A DNA stretch of 64,000 nucleotides from Stagonosporopsis chrysanthemi (Eukaryota > Ascomycota > Dothideomycetes > Pleosporales > Didymellaceae). The notes under the pieces were generated by a model. It had not been told where the DNA came from. It worked only from the letters and a program-made list of their open reading frames with translations, and made no database searches. Each line of letters opens with the position of its first letter. Position 1 is the first letter of the stretch. Positions 30,574 through 40,796 of the stretch are shown one piece after another. The DNA lies in assembly GCA_022560025.1 (NCBI GenBank), contig JAFISE010000002.1:248001-312000 (forward strand), written 5' to 3'. Both the position numbers and the translations under genes were made by a program.

Positions 30574-32597
30574 TCACCGAGCAGCAGATGCCTGCATCAT
30601 CTCTGGTCGTCTTAAGACCGCAGCCGCTTTCTTGGCGTCCGATAGCTCGAGCATGCTCATGCCCATACCACTCAGGTACTGTTCGAAGCTACTGAGCACG
30701 GTCTGCAGGCCCCTCTGCAGACATTCCCTAACCTGGTCGACCTCGGGAACCTTCTTCTGTTCTGCCTCAGGCCTCGACAGTGTCTCTCTGTCGCTCCAGT
30801 GGACTTGTAGAGTGGTCATGTATGCGTCGACCTTGTTGATGGCGCTTGTAAAAGTACGAACGATGGCCGGCACGGTCTCGTGAAACCTTCCAATAGAGTC
30901 TTCGGAAATTGAAAACACAGCGAGATTCGTGAGCGCGGTGATAGCGTTGCAAATCAACGATATGCGAGAGTACGGTGCCCCGAGCACAACCAGCTTCGCC
31001 CTTCGGGGTAAAGAATGACTGAACACATAGCCAAAAGGTGACGAGAGGATCTTGGTAGACGCAGTCGATGCGACAGCCTCAGCTTGCTGTGCACCCTCTT
31101 GAGCTGTCTTCATACCTCGATTGATAGCCTCACGACCGTACGCTTGCTGAGAGTTGGCTGATGAGCTGTGCCTCTGTGCGATACCGGAACTCGTAGCCTC
31201 GAAGTGTTCCCACCTGGTACTAGGCTTCGGTGGCAGTGCAACGACTTGTTTGTCATCCTTGAGAGGCTGAGAGATCTGCGGGACGAGGCTGACAGACGGC
31301 TTTGGTGGTGGCGTGGTAGAGGCGGCAGCAATTTGAAAGCTTGGGTCAAGGCCAACATTTAGGCGATCGATGAGAAGCTTGACCTCAGCAAGACAGAAGT
31401 CGGCAACTTGTTGAAACGTCGGACCTCTCTTGCGTTCCATTTCCGCATAGATGGTCTTGCGGCGATCAGAGAACGCATCCGTGATCAAGGCCAATTCCCA
31501 GAATGCCATGGCCTAAATTTACTTAGTAACGGGACAAATTCGGGATCATTTGACAAACCTTAGCGGTCTCCTTCTTCGACTTCAAGCCATTCAACAGTGT
31601 TCCATTGGGGTCCTTGGAATCACTCGTAATGGGCTTACTGTTCTTCAAGGGCTCCTGAGCAATGTACACATCGAATGCCTTATTGACAAACTCCCACAGG
31701 AGAACCAACAACGTTCCTTCCGCAACGAACTGGGCTACCAAGGGAGCAAAGGGAGCTAGTCCGGTAGGCCTGGAGGTCTTCGCCAAGCTGATGAAGTTAC
31801 GGCTGAAGCTGTAGTAGTAGTCCCACAACAGCTGGCGAGGCCCGACAAAGTAAACGGTAGTTGCAGAAACGGTGACAAACAACGTCAGGCCCACGGCGGT
31901 TACAAACATGGGTCGTAACTTGGTGAAGAGCACCACCCTTGGTTTTGGACCTCGCTTGACTTGTGCTTCAGCTGTCGCATCTTCACCAAGTTTCTTGGGC
32001 TGCATTGCGGGCACCTCAATTCGGTCGTAGTCTTTCCACAGATGCACACTTGTCTGAGCAACCGCTAGCGTCATGAACAGAAACCGTAGGTAGAGCGGTC
32101 TTTCATTCAGCTTAAGCCTCTCATGCGCGCGCCCAAGCTCAGTGAAATTCAGTCTGTCCGCTCCAGTACGTGACCAAGTGTAGACCTCGCTGTACAACCA
32201 AGCGGAGAATGCGTAGAAGGCGAGTGTGAAAATCGTGTTCTTCCTGAGGAAGTACTTTTGGAAGGTCTCGGCGCGTGTCAAGGTTTGTCGCCGGCCAACG
32301 TGCCATTGCGCAATTCGAAGGAGGTAGATGGTGAGGGCGGGAATGAACAGGAGAAGTGTTCGAATGCCTGTGGGACCGAAAGGCAGCCATATCCACAAGA
32401 CTGCGTGCCAGGTTAGTGCAAGCTCTTTGGCGCATGGTAGATTGCTTACGGCTCTTCCATTCGCCCATCCAGCACGCAATTGCATAACACAGTAGGATCG
32501 TGTATTTGCTGGCTCTTATAAATCTTGTATGGAGCGACGGTGTCAAGTAGTCGCGGTACGGACGCGTCCCAGTGCCGAGAGGTGCAAGGGCTGCCAT
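30574..32597 (-). CDS. NDC1: Nucleoporin NDC1 (pore membrane / spindle-pole anchoring protein)
   Basis: Three exons: 32597-32450, 32400-31559 and 31512-30574. Introns are 49 and 46 bp and splicing gives 642 aa. Ndc1 is an integral protein of the nuclear envelope that anchors nuclear pore complexes and, in fungi, the spindle pole body. The N-terminal ~290 residues contain about six hydrophobic helices (LLLFIPALTIYLLRIAQWHV, VTAVGLTLFVTVSATTVYFV, LVAQFVAEGTLLVLLWEFVN). The soluble C-terminal half opens with AKAMAFWELALITDAFSDRR, followed by a conserved-looking IYAEMERKRGPTFQQVADFC and a disordered Pro/Ser linker. The intron junctions restore KSLLWIWLPFGPTG and AKAMAFWEL. It is head-to-head with the syntaxin gene. 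Confidence 0.85.
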
Positions 32598-32990
32598 CTT
32601 TGCGTAGAGTGGTGTTCGCGCAGGGTTGGGCGAGCTCGGAGCTGAAAGGAAGCTTATATCATGGCAGGGGTGATGGACAACACAGCCGTCGCGCCGCCAA
32701 CAGAAAGGAAAGACTGGAAGTGGGGCTGGTGCAGCAGTGAAAGCAGCTCTACTTTCTCAAACAAACAATCGGCGGCCCACGAGACGATCCACACTGACTG
32801 GCCGCCGCAAAGCCTTGGCGAATGACGAACGCCGCATCAACCGCCGAGGATCCAACCTCCAAGTAGCGGCATCAACCCGCTCCTCCATTTCCAGGCAACT
32901 CCATACATCTAACACTGGTCGCATATACCAGACTGTTCGTCCTGTCGCTTTCGAATATTGTCACAGCCTGTGCCGCCGTCGCTACGCACC
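32598..32990. promoter_or_regulatory. Divergent NDC1/syntaxin promoter region
   Basis: 393 bp between two start codons; no further gene is seen. I could not pick out specific transcription factor sites with confidence. Confidence 0.5.
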
Positions 32991-33855
32991 ATGTCTTTCC
33001 AGCGCAGCTCCGCTCTTGAGAGCCAGCCGACCAACTGGAGGCGTGAGGACGACCCTCAATACGCCGACGACCCAGAGTTCCGTGACTTCGCCGGCAAGAT
33101 CTCTGACGATCTCTTCGCACTCACTCGGAATGTGGCACGGATGTCCACCGAGGTCTCGAAGCTGGGGACCAAGCATGAGACTGCACGAGTACGGGAAAGG
33201 GTGAAGAGCACGACCGAAGAGACGGCAGAGAAGTTCAAGGAGATTGGTGAGGGCGTCAAGAAGATCAGCCAGTGGCCTGACGTTGGGGTACGCCGGACCA
33301 TTTGAGAGTATGGGAGGACAAAAGGCTAACTGCAGGCAGCCGTCGCAGCGTTTCACGCAATCGAAGCTGAGCCGCGAGTTCAAGGCCTCTTTGACCGAGT
33401 TCCAGCAACTACAGAAGCAAGCTCTCGAGAAGGAGCGAGCATCGGCATCTGCGGCGCGAGCAGCACTCGACGACCAGGCATCGCCTAGTGCAGAACGCAG
33501 CGAGTTCGGCCAGCAGCAGGAGCAGGAGCAGCTACGTCTAGCAAATCAGGACGAGGTGGATTTCCAGGAGTCGCTCATCATTGAGCGAGAGTCCGAGATC
33601 CGCAACATTGAGCAGTCTGTCGGTGAGCTCAACGAGCTGTTCCGCGATGTCGCGCACATGGTCCACGAGCAGGGAGCGCAGCTTGACATCATTGAAGAGA
33701 ACGTCGAAGTCACACACGATGCCTCGAGAGGCGCGCATGTCAACCTGAAGCAGGCGAGCAACTACCAGAAGAGCGCAAGGAGTAAGGCGTGCATTCTCCT
33801 ACTCATCCTGGCCGTTGTCTTGGTCATCATCATCTTGGCTGTGGTGCTTGACTAA
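32991..33855 (+). CDS. Endosomal/vacuolar t-SNARE, syntaxin (Pep12-like Qa-SNARE)
   Basis: Two exons, 32991-33287 and 33340-33855, with a 52-bp intron, giving 270 aa. The second of two nearby AG acceptors is chosen because only it preserves the frame. An N-terminal helical region (residues 25-130, DFAGKISDDLFALTRNVARM, then PSQRFTQSKLSREFKASLTE) matches the Habc fold of Pep12/syntaxin-7 type proteins. The SNARE motif spans ~176-238 with Gln210 at the zero layer (VHEQGAQLD). A C-terminal transmembrane helix at 249-269 is followed by a single Asp. It should mediate fusion at late endosomes or the vacuole, in the same pathway as CCZ1 encoded at 53 kb. Pep12 versus Vam3 cannot be separated by eye. 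Confidence 0.9.
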
Positions 33856-34415
33856 TTTCGATTTGCATCTTGTTATGACTTGGTTTTGCTAGCGTTTTGG
33901 CCATACGAGGAGCTTTTATACCATGGTACGGGGCGTGCTATCTGATTATCTACCGCTACAGTCTTTTGCATACAACGCAGCGTTGGGGCCGTATGTATTC
34001 TAATGCAAACGCTGCAGTACCCGTTTGTTTTCGAGTCCTTTGCCCTTTCAATACTATCACCGTTACTTGCTTGCGTTACACCCCGAAGTTGCGACCGATT
34101 CGCTGCAGCAGCATTCGCTGCTGCTGTCAATGTTTAGATTCCGTCAGTGCTTGTGGTCAAGGCAGGTGCGATGAACCTTGTCCTGCCTCTGCGCCTACAG
34201 AGCCCGCCTCATCACAACTGTTCGTGATCTTCCATATTCCACCATGGGCGATGCAATGGAAAGGACGTGCAAGGCCATTCGAGCTCAGCTGCTCAGAAAC
34301 TATCCTTTCAGCCGCCCTGCAACTGCCCAATCGATCAGTCAACCGGCCAACTTTCAGGATGGGCCACCGCTTCACAGGTGTGCAGAACAGCATCAAAGAC
34401 AGCGCTGTAATACTG
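33856..34415. other. Intergenic, no separate gene
   Basis: 560 bp between the syntaxin stop and the BTB start. The BTB frame is open upstream to 33897, but that extension lacks conserved features. An in-frame ATG at 34359 is a possible alternative start. Confidence 0.4.
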
Positions 34416-35201
34416 ATGAAGCCTAGTACTCTGGCACGCCTGTCAACATCAGACAAGGTTACTATCGAGGTCGGTCCAGAGCAGGTGACATACCAGATTT
34501 CCGAGATCTTCCTCAGTCATTACTCTGAGTACTTCAAGCGTGCTCTTGCAGGGACCTGGCGCGAGACCTCTGACCGTACTGTGGTACTTGGGAGCGATAT
34601 CGAATCTAGCACCTTCAATCTTTTCGTGGAATGGCTCTACACGCAAACGCTGCCTGTCACTCCACCAGACTGGCGTCGCATAGCTGATCCTTTGCATCCG
34701 TACAGTGTGTCGGCTAAGATGCTCCGCTTGAAGCTATATGTCTTTGCCGATCGCTTTATCGTACCCCAGCTACGACAGCAGCTCAATCGGGCCATCGTCA
34801 ATGACTACGACTCTGATTGCCCGGCCCTGGAAGAATACGAGACTGTCACCTACGCTTTCCAAAACCTCCCGTCAACCGACCCAATCCTTGACTTGATTGT
34901 AGACCGCTACTTCATGGTTTGGAGGCTTGATCTCGACGAAGGTGAAGATGAGGGGGCCTACGATACCCTGCCGCATGAGTTCCTGCTGCGATTCTACAAG
35001 AGGGTGGGCAAGTGGCGCAGGAACGACCTTCAGAATCGTCATCAGCTCTTCAACATGGACTTCTGCAGTTACCACGAGCACACGACCGAACAAGACAAGC
35101 TGCAGTGCCCGCACAAGACTCAGAAGATGAAGACCGGCCAGGTTTGGCTCACAAGGGAATCGCGTGGCGACCAAAGCAACAGCGGCACTGACGTATCCTA
35201 A
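34416..35201 (+). CDS. BTB/POZ domain protein
   Basis: 261 aa from the ATG at 34416, or 280 aa from 34359. I prefer 34416 because the BTB fold begins soon after it (SDKVTIEVGPEQVTYQISEI). Residues ~14-115 give the BTB pattern: FLSHYSEYFKRALAGTWRET, then VVLGSDIESSTFNLFVEWLY. A helical region typical of fungal BTB proteins follows (KLYVFADRFIVPQLRQQLNR), then LPHEFLLRFYKRVGKW. Plain fungal BTB proteins of this size are numerous and mostly uncharacterised. The domain mediates dimerisation and sometimes links substrates to Cullin-3. No kelch, zinc finger or MATH domain is attached. It is convergent with ERG19, 149 bp apart. Confidence 0.85.
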   Translation: MKPSTLARLSTSDKVTIEVGPEQVTYQISEIFLSHYSEYFKRALAGTWRETSDRTVVLGSDIESSTFNLFVEWLYTQTLPVTPPDWRRIADPLHPYSVSAKMLRLKLYVFADRFIVPQLRQQLNRAIVNDYDSDCPALEEYETVTYAFQNLPSTDPILDLIVDRYFMVWRLDLDEGEDEGAYDTLPHEFLLRFYKRVGKWRRNDLQNRHQLFNMDFCSYHEHTTEQDKLQCPHKTQKMKTGQVWLTRESRGDQSNSGTDVS

Positions 35202-35350
35202 GATGTGTGGACGACATGGTGTCAATGGTACCGAGACAGATTAGACAGCATATGAAGGCAGATTACGCTTGTACTTTATCTCGTATGCACATTAAGCACG
35301 GTGGACGTCGCTTCTATTCGAGGGTATCTAATGCTTCACTTGCACGCTGC

Positions 35351-36550
35351 TTAGTACAGAATTGAGATTGGCTCGCCCTTCTCATTAATCAAAGCCTCTT
35401 CAGTCCTTACCGGGCCCTTACCAACACCTGTCAGAATGACCCTGCTGACACCGTCCTTGAGCAGACCAACAGCGACCTCCGCCTCGGTGTTGGCCTTCTC
35501 GGCTGCCTCGTAGTTGCCCTCAACAGCAGCACCGCGCTCACCGCTCCAGCCGTCCTTGTTGGCCAAAAGCGTTTTGAAAACACCTGCAACCTTCTTCTCG
35601 TTCTCCTCAAGGTAGTAGATGACAGCATTTGGACCAGCGTCAAAGGTGTAGGCTGCAATAATCTTGCCCGCAGCATTGTTGATCTGCTCAACCATCTTGA
35701 TCGCCGCCCTCGAGACATCGTTCAGGTAGAAGATGGGCGGGTATGTGTCCAAGCACGTAGCGTGGAAAGAGTTACTGTCCATCATGGTAACCTTTGCGAA
35801 GGTCTCGAAGTCCTTGTTCTTGATGGCGTCCTGCATCTCCTGCATACGCCTAGGAACAGTCTCGCTCGCCCTTGATGCGAACAGAGAGGATGTAGCAACC
35901 GTGGTCTGCATGCCAGACGTGCTCGAAACGTCCTTCTTCGCGGCACTGACAACCAGGATGACAGCGCGCATGTTTGGCCAGTGGCTTGCGGGAGCAACCT
36001 CGAACGCCTTGCTGTCCGAGCCATCGGCCGCAGAGCCCTGTTCCCAGCCCACGTATCCACCAAAAAGACTACGGCATGCCGAGCCAGAGCCTTGACGCGC
36101 AATGCGCGAGAGCTCCGTGGGGTCGGCAGGCAGCTCGTAGAGGTTTGCGATCGCGCGCACCAGAGCAGCGAAACCGGCGGCGCTGCTAGCCAGTCCAGCA
36201 GCAGTGGGAAAGTTGTTCTCGGACACGATCTTCAGCGGCAGACCGGCGAGCTTGGGCGCGTTTGGGTCCTTGGCCTCGACCTCCTTCCTCAAAGCCCTGA
36301 GCTCGCGGAAGCAGGCCTGTGTTCGGGCACCAGACACATCTTGCGGCTTGCCATTGAGCAGCAGCGAGTCCTCGGCGGGATAGGAGGCGGAGCAGGAGGC
36401 GGTTGTGTGGGTGCGGAGGTCGTTCTGCGAGAGGGTGACGCTGAGGGACGAGTTGGTGGGGAGGTTGAGCTTGGGATCGCGCTTGCCCCAGTACTTAATG
36501 ACGGCGATGTTGACGGGCGCGGTGGTGCTGGCACGGTAGATTTCAGACAT
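35351..36550 (-). CDS. ERG19: Diphosphomevalonate decarboxylase
   Basis: A single exon of 399 aa, the usual length. It catalyses the ATP-dependent decarboxylation of mevalonate diphosphate to isopentenyl diphosphate, the last mevalonate-pathway step feeding sterols and other isoprenoids. Landmarks are the N-terminal APVNIAVIKYWGKRD (11-25), LPTNSSLSVTL (30-40), the GHMP-kinase phosphate loop NFPTAAGLASSAAGFAAL (113-130), GSGSACRSLFGGYVGW (154-169) with the conserved Arg, and TFDAGPNA containing the catalytic Asp. The start is the only ATG before the conserved opening. It shares a 394-bp divergent intergenic region with the heme lyase gene. Confidence 0.97.
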   Translation of the reverse strand: MSEIYRASTTAPVNIAVIKYWGKRDPKLNLPTNSSLSVTLSQNDLRTHTTASCSASYPAEDSLLLNGKPQDVSGARTQACFRELRALRKEVEAKDPNAPKLAGLPLKIVSENNFPTAAGLASSAAGFAALVRAIANLYELPADPTELSRIARQGSGSACRSLFGGYVGWEQGSAADGSDSKAFEVAPASHWPNMRAVILVVSAAKKDVSSTSGMQTTVATSSLFASRASETVPRRMQEMQDAIKNKDFETFAKVTMMDSNSFHATCLDTYPPIFYLNDVSRAAIKMVEQINNAAGKIIAAYTFDAGPNAVIYYLEENEKKVAGVFKTLLANKDGWSGERGAAVEGNYEAAEKANTEAEVAVGLLKDGVSRVILTGVGKGPVRTEEALINEKGEPISILY

Positions 36551-36944
36551 ATCGGCGGTTGGGATTTTCTGGTGATTGCGGAGGAGGGGAAGAAAGGGGA
36601 ACTGGTGGTGGGGGGGTTGTTTATGCAGGGTCCAAATCTTTCTTCAACAGCGAAGCACGGCGTGTTGGACCAAGACAGCTGTGGTTCATGTATGATGCAG
36701 AATCCACCGACGAAGCGGACCTTTTACTCTCCTTTTTCCGACATCGATAAATACACCGGCCCTTGACTTGTGAAGCTAAACTCGTCCAGAGCGGTGAACT
36801 AGCCCAAAAGCATTGTAGCCAACGCCCGCCAATCACAGCTGACGGCAATCCTTACAGGCCGAACGAGTCCAAGCTCAACTTTTCTGGCCATCTCGTCATT
36901 CGCGACCTGCGGCAACAATCTCACATTCCGTCCCTGGTACTACG
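36551..36944. promoter_or_regulatory. Divergent ERG19/heme lyase promoter region
   Basis: 394 bp, no gene. The two products both act in pathways that need oxygen or heme status (sterol synthesis, cytochrome c maturation). Co-regulation is only an inference from the head-to-head layout. Confidence 0.45.
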
Positions 36945-37766
36945 ATGTCTTCACAGCACGACGAGGCGGCTGCCGCCGGATGCCCGGTAGATCACAAGGC
37001 ACGCGAAGCATGGCTTCAACAAGCACGCGCAGCCGGCAATTCTCAGCCTAACCCTCACATCTCCGCGCCTCCACCCGCGACGTCTGCACAATCACAGCCC
37101 GCAGCGCCGGCAGCCCCTTCACCAGTCCAACAATCATGCGACTCATCCACTCTCGACCAGACCACCTCTTCCCCCGCGCCAACAGCCGCCGGCATCCTCT
37201 CGAGCATGCGCCTCGGCACCGACCGCGAGATAAGCACAATCCCTCGATCTATGCCCATAGCACCCACCGAACGACCTGCAAACAATGAGAAAGACACAGG
37301 CGCCGACAAGGTATCCGGGAACTGGATCTATCCCAGCGAACGCATGTTCTTCGATGCCATGAAGCGCAAGTCGTTCGACCCGCAGGCCTCGGACATGAAG
37401 ACCATCGTACCCATCCACAACGCGGTCAACGAGCGCGCATGGCACGAGATCAGGGCGTGGGAGAAGGGGAGGGGGAGCGAGAACTGCGGGGGCCCGAAGC
37501 TAGAGTCTTTCTCCGGGCTGAGCACGAGTCTCACGCCCCGCGCACGGTGGAATGCGCTGCTTGGATACCAACCGCCGTTTGATCGCCACGATTGGGTTGT
37601 TGACCGCTGCGGCACAAAGGTCGAGTATGTCATTGACTTTTATGCGGGCAAGACGCAGCCTGGTGCGCAGCCGGGCCAGGGGCTGAATTTCTACCTCGAT
37701 GTCAGGCCGAAGCTGAATAGTTGGGAGGCGGTCAAGACACGAGTGAGCAGGTTCTGGGGTTTCTAG
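36945..37766 (+). CDS. Holocytochrome c synthase (cytochrome c heme lyase)
   Basis: A single exon of 273 aa. It attaches heme to the CXXCH cysteines of apocytochrome c (or c1) in the mitochondrial intermembrane space. A CPV heme-regulatory motif is at 13-15 (GCPVDHK). A Pro/Ala/Ser-rich linker runs to ~85. The conserved catalytic region follows: REISTIPRS, WIYPSERMFFDAMKRK, VPIHNAVNERAWHEIRAWE with the heme-ligating His, LTPRARWNALLGYQPPFDRH, and WVVDRCGTKVEYVIDFYAG. The end is DVRPKLNSWEAVKTRVSRFW. Whether it serves cytochrome c (Cyc3), c1 (Cyt2) or both cannot be decided by eye. Confidence 0.95.
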   Translation: MSSQHDEAAAAGCPVDHKAREAWLQQARAAGNSQPNPHISAPPPATSAQSQPAAPAAPSPVQQSCDSSTLDQTTSSPAPTAAGILSSMRLGTDREISTIPRSMPIAPTERPANNEKDTGADKVSGNWIYPSERMFFDAMKRKSFDPQASDMKTIVPIHNAVNERAWHEIRAWEKGRGSENCGGPKLESFSGLSTSLTPRARWNALLGYQPPFDRHDWVVDRCGTKVEYVIDFYAGKTQPGAQPGQGLNFYLDVRPKLNSWEAVKTRVSRFWGF

Positions 37767-37997
37767 AGGGGGTTGCCGAGGAATTGTTGTATGATATGTA
37801 CGATCACTGAAGGAGTTGCATGAGCCCGGTTGTGGAATCACGGCGCTGGCGTTTCTTGGATTGGGGAAGATTCTCCATTACATATTGATGAAGCATGGAT
37901 GACTATGCCAGAGATGCGTGGATCTCGCTGTACTTTTGCTCCATGGGATCTTACATTACACAGTGAATCATATTACAGTGTTGCACACACGACACTC

Positions 37998-38521
37998 TCA
38001 TGTCGACTTCTCCTCCTTCTCGCGCTTGCCAAAAGTATACGCCAGGCCGCAGCCAACAACATTGACCGCGCAGAGAGCCAGAGATGCTCCTCGCACGGCA
38101 CCTCTGACTGTGAATTTATTCCTCAATCTCTATCATGAGTCAGTATCCGAAGCATGTTTGAGCGGAGAGCAAAAGCTCACCTGACTTCTCCTCAACGCCA
38201 AAAGACCATACAGACCGCTCCATGCTGCAGTAATCCCAGCAGCATCAGTCTTGTAGTCGCTCAGGTTCAGGTATGACGAGAACAGCAAGACTGGCGCAAA
38301 CATCATGGGAAGTGGCTGGAACGGGCGCGCATGTTGGGCTGTGATGAAGGTTGCAAGGAGAGTGGGAGGCACCGAGTTCTCTGTGAAGTATCAGCAGTGG
38401 TTCGTTCTGGGCAAGGGTTGCTGTGAAGACAGGAGCACGTGAGAGCTGTTGCTATGGCAGGGTACGTACCACCCCAGTTGCGCAGCGATTGCAGCGTCGA
38501 CTTCTTTGTGGCCTCAGACAT
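37998..38521 (-). CDS. Small mitochondrial membrane protein, Aim19-like
   Basis: Three exons: 38521-38470, 38380-38181 and 38129-37998. Introns are 89 and 51 bp and splicing gives 127 aa. The first junction forms NWGENSVPPTLLATF and the second joins ALRRSQ to RLRNKFTVRGAVRGASL in phase. About three hydrophobic stretches are present (FQPLPMMFAPVLLFSSYLNL, ITAAWSGLYGLLAL, ASLALCAVNVVGCGLAYTFG), followed by a charged end KREKEEKST. Layout and sequence resemble the fungal Aim19 family (altered inheritance of mitochondria), inner-membrane proteins of unknown function. The family name is recalled rather than tested. It is head-to-head with the ER J-protein gene. Confidence 0.78.
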
Positions 38522-38887
38522 GGCGCAGATTGGCGCAATTAGGATACTGAGGGGTTAGATGTCGATGGCTTTCAAATGCAGCTGAACGCGCTCAGGGTTC
38601 AGATGAAAGTCGCAGCTTCAATGACGTGAATTCTTGGACCGAGCGCGGGCAGCCACACCCTGGCTTGGGAAAGTGTGGCCTCGACCAACAACGGTGCCGA
38701 GCCGCATCTGGCATCTCACAACACCAGATCGCCTTTCACATACAAGCTCCCCGTCCCTGCGCGCACCGTCGCCAGCGCCCTATAATATTTCTGGTGCGCA
38801 TCCTCCCAGTTTGGTACACGAATTTCTGGACTTGCGGCCACCTCCGCGGCCTTCTCATCATCCACACCCCTCCACAACACAGCCACC
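38522..38887. promoter_or_regulatory. Divergent AIM19-like/J-protein promoter region
   Basis: 366 bp with no gene of its own. Confidence 0.4.
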
Positions 38888-39976
38888 ATGTCAGAACGCA
38901 CGCACCACGATGGCTCTGCCGGTCGCGCCTACACGGTCGAGCAAAAAGCCGCAGTACTCCGGATAAAGAGGTGTGCACCGACTGCATACTACGAAATCCT
39001 CGGCTTGGAGGAAGTGAAAAAGACGTGCACAGATGGCGAGATCAAGAAGGCTTACAGGAAGCTCTCGCTCCTCACACATCCGGACAAAAACGGGTACGAT
39101 GGCGCAGACGAGGCGTTCAAGCTTGTCAGCAAGGCCTTCCAAGTCCTCAGCGATCCAGATAAGAAGAGCAAATTCGATCAGTTCGGAGGCGACCCTGATG
39201 CGCGCTTCAATCCTGCATCTGCAGGTGCAGGAGGGTCACCGTTCAGTGGGTTTGCGGGGCAGAGGGGCGGTGGGTTCCAGGAAGAGATGACGCCGGAGGA
39301 GCTGTTCAGACAGTTCTTTGGTGGTGGATTTGGCGCGCCTTTCGGTAGGTCAAAGTGCCATACCCACATTGGACGTGGACAAGGAAGATCGGGGCTAATG
39401 TAGATAGGCGGCTTCGACACAGGACCAGGCTTCGTGTTCAACCTCGGCGGCGGACCAGGCGTACGGGTACATCAATTTGGCGGTGGACGACCGCGGAGAA
39501 GACCAGGGACTGCGCAGCCTCCGGGGCAGGAACAGACGCCGGGCATTGGGAATGCACTGGGGAACCTGCTACCGCTGCTGTTCCTCTTCGTTCTGCCACT
39601 TCTTTCGTCACTCTTCTCCGGTGGGTCATCGAGCTCCGGCCCCTCGTTTGCTTTTCACCCACAGCGCGAGTACACATGTTTGCATAAGTCACAAGGAGGA
39701 TTCAACGTCAACTACTATGTGGCACCCTCGGTGTGCAGCGAGTACGGCAGCAATCCAAGAGACAAGAGGTGGAAAGCGCTGGACAAGCAGGTCGAGCAAT
39801 CGTACGTGCACGCTCTGGACGTCAAGTGCAACCAAGAGCAATACGCGCAACAGAAGAAGGTGCAGGACGCGCAAGGGTGGTTCTTCGTCGACGAGGAGGC
39901 CATGGCACAGGCAAAGAAAATGCCCATGCCGAACTGTGACATACTTGCGCAGCATGGGTTTCGCCGAAGATACTAG
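38888..39976 (+). CDS. ER-membrane J-protein with DUF1977 (DNAJB12/Hlj1-like)
   Basis: Two exons, 38888-39344 and 39408-39976. The 63-bp intron interrupts the Gly/Phe region and splicing gives 341 aa. The J-domain occupies ~33-100 with HPD at 64-66 and QVLSDPDKKSKFDQFGGD. A Gly-rich region follows, then a hydrophobic helix at ~204-223 (GNLLPLLFLFVLPLLSSLFS), then a ~115-residue C-terminal DUF1977-like domain (EYTCLHKSQGGFNVNYYVAP). This is the architecture of tail-facing ER J-proteins that recruit cytosolic Hsp70 to help degrade membrane proteins (ERAD). The final residues HGFRRRY are basic. Confidence 0.92.
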
Positions 39977-40796
39977 ACAGCGATGGTTGGATAGATGAAG
40001 TTTGGATTCTGCAGTAATTATTGGCCTGATTGAGTTGGATAGAGGTATCATACAGCACGCAAGGCGTAGGGGTTGTTCATATCCATGGGTTACTGCATAC
40101 AGGCAGCGTTCATTTTCAAGCAGCCGACACTTTGTGTGATGTGCGGTGTGCACGTTCGTCTTCTATCGTAGGATGTCAAGTCCGCAGTTCGCAGCTCGAG
40201 GGATCACCTCCAAGTAGGTGCACCTCGTAAGATTATTCGAAGCTCCACTACGCAGCAGCACCCGCCAACAAATCAAATCTTCATTTCCCCGTCAACACTC
40301 CCGTCCAGGAAACCCTAACGTACCAAGATAACGCATGACAGCCGTTCCACACGCCGTTATTGGTGTGCCTAGCATCAGATGGCGGTTTCAAAGGCGTTAT
40401 TCGGCAGCTTGATAGCTGGTCAGGGGTGCATAAGGCCGGGGCCCCACATGTACTCTAAACATCGGTGCCCCAACCTTGTCGTTCGTCCAAACGCGGACAA
40501 CCAGACGTCACCTCTGTCGATGGGCGCACGAGCGAGCTGATAGGCAAAGATAGCTTTCGCCTCGCTGTTTGCTTCCACGCTCATCCCTTCTTCAAGTCGA
40601 CCCTGCAAAAGATTGCACAACAGTCTCATTACGGACACGGCGACGCTCCCGCACTTCCGCCCTGACTTGCCTTGACTGGCGAGGATCTCTGGAGTTCGAG
40701 CAGACCTACTTAGGACAGCCCTGCATTGAGCTTCACTCCACCTGGTTCTTGACTTCTTAATTGAAGTCGAGCTGTTGTCACATCATCAGTGCCATA
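39977..40796. other. Intergenic, no gene seen
   Basis: 820 bp between the J-protein stop and the protease start, both plus strand. It should contain the J-protein 3' UTR and the protease promoter. Confidence 0.4.

Noticed and set aside
33897..34415. N-terminal extension of the BTB protein to 33897
   Set aside because: The extension is irregular, starts right after the syntaxin stop and adds nothing family-like; a later ATG fits the BTB fold.
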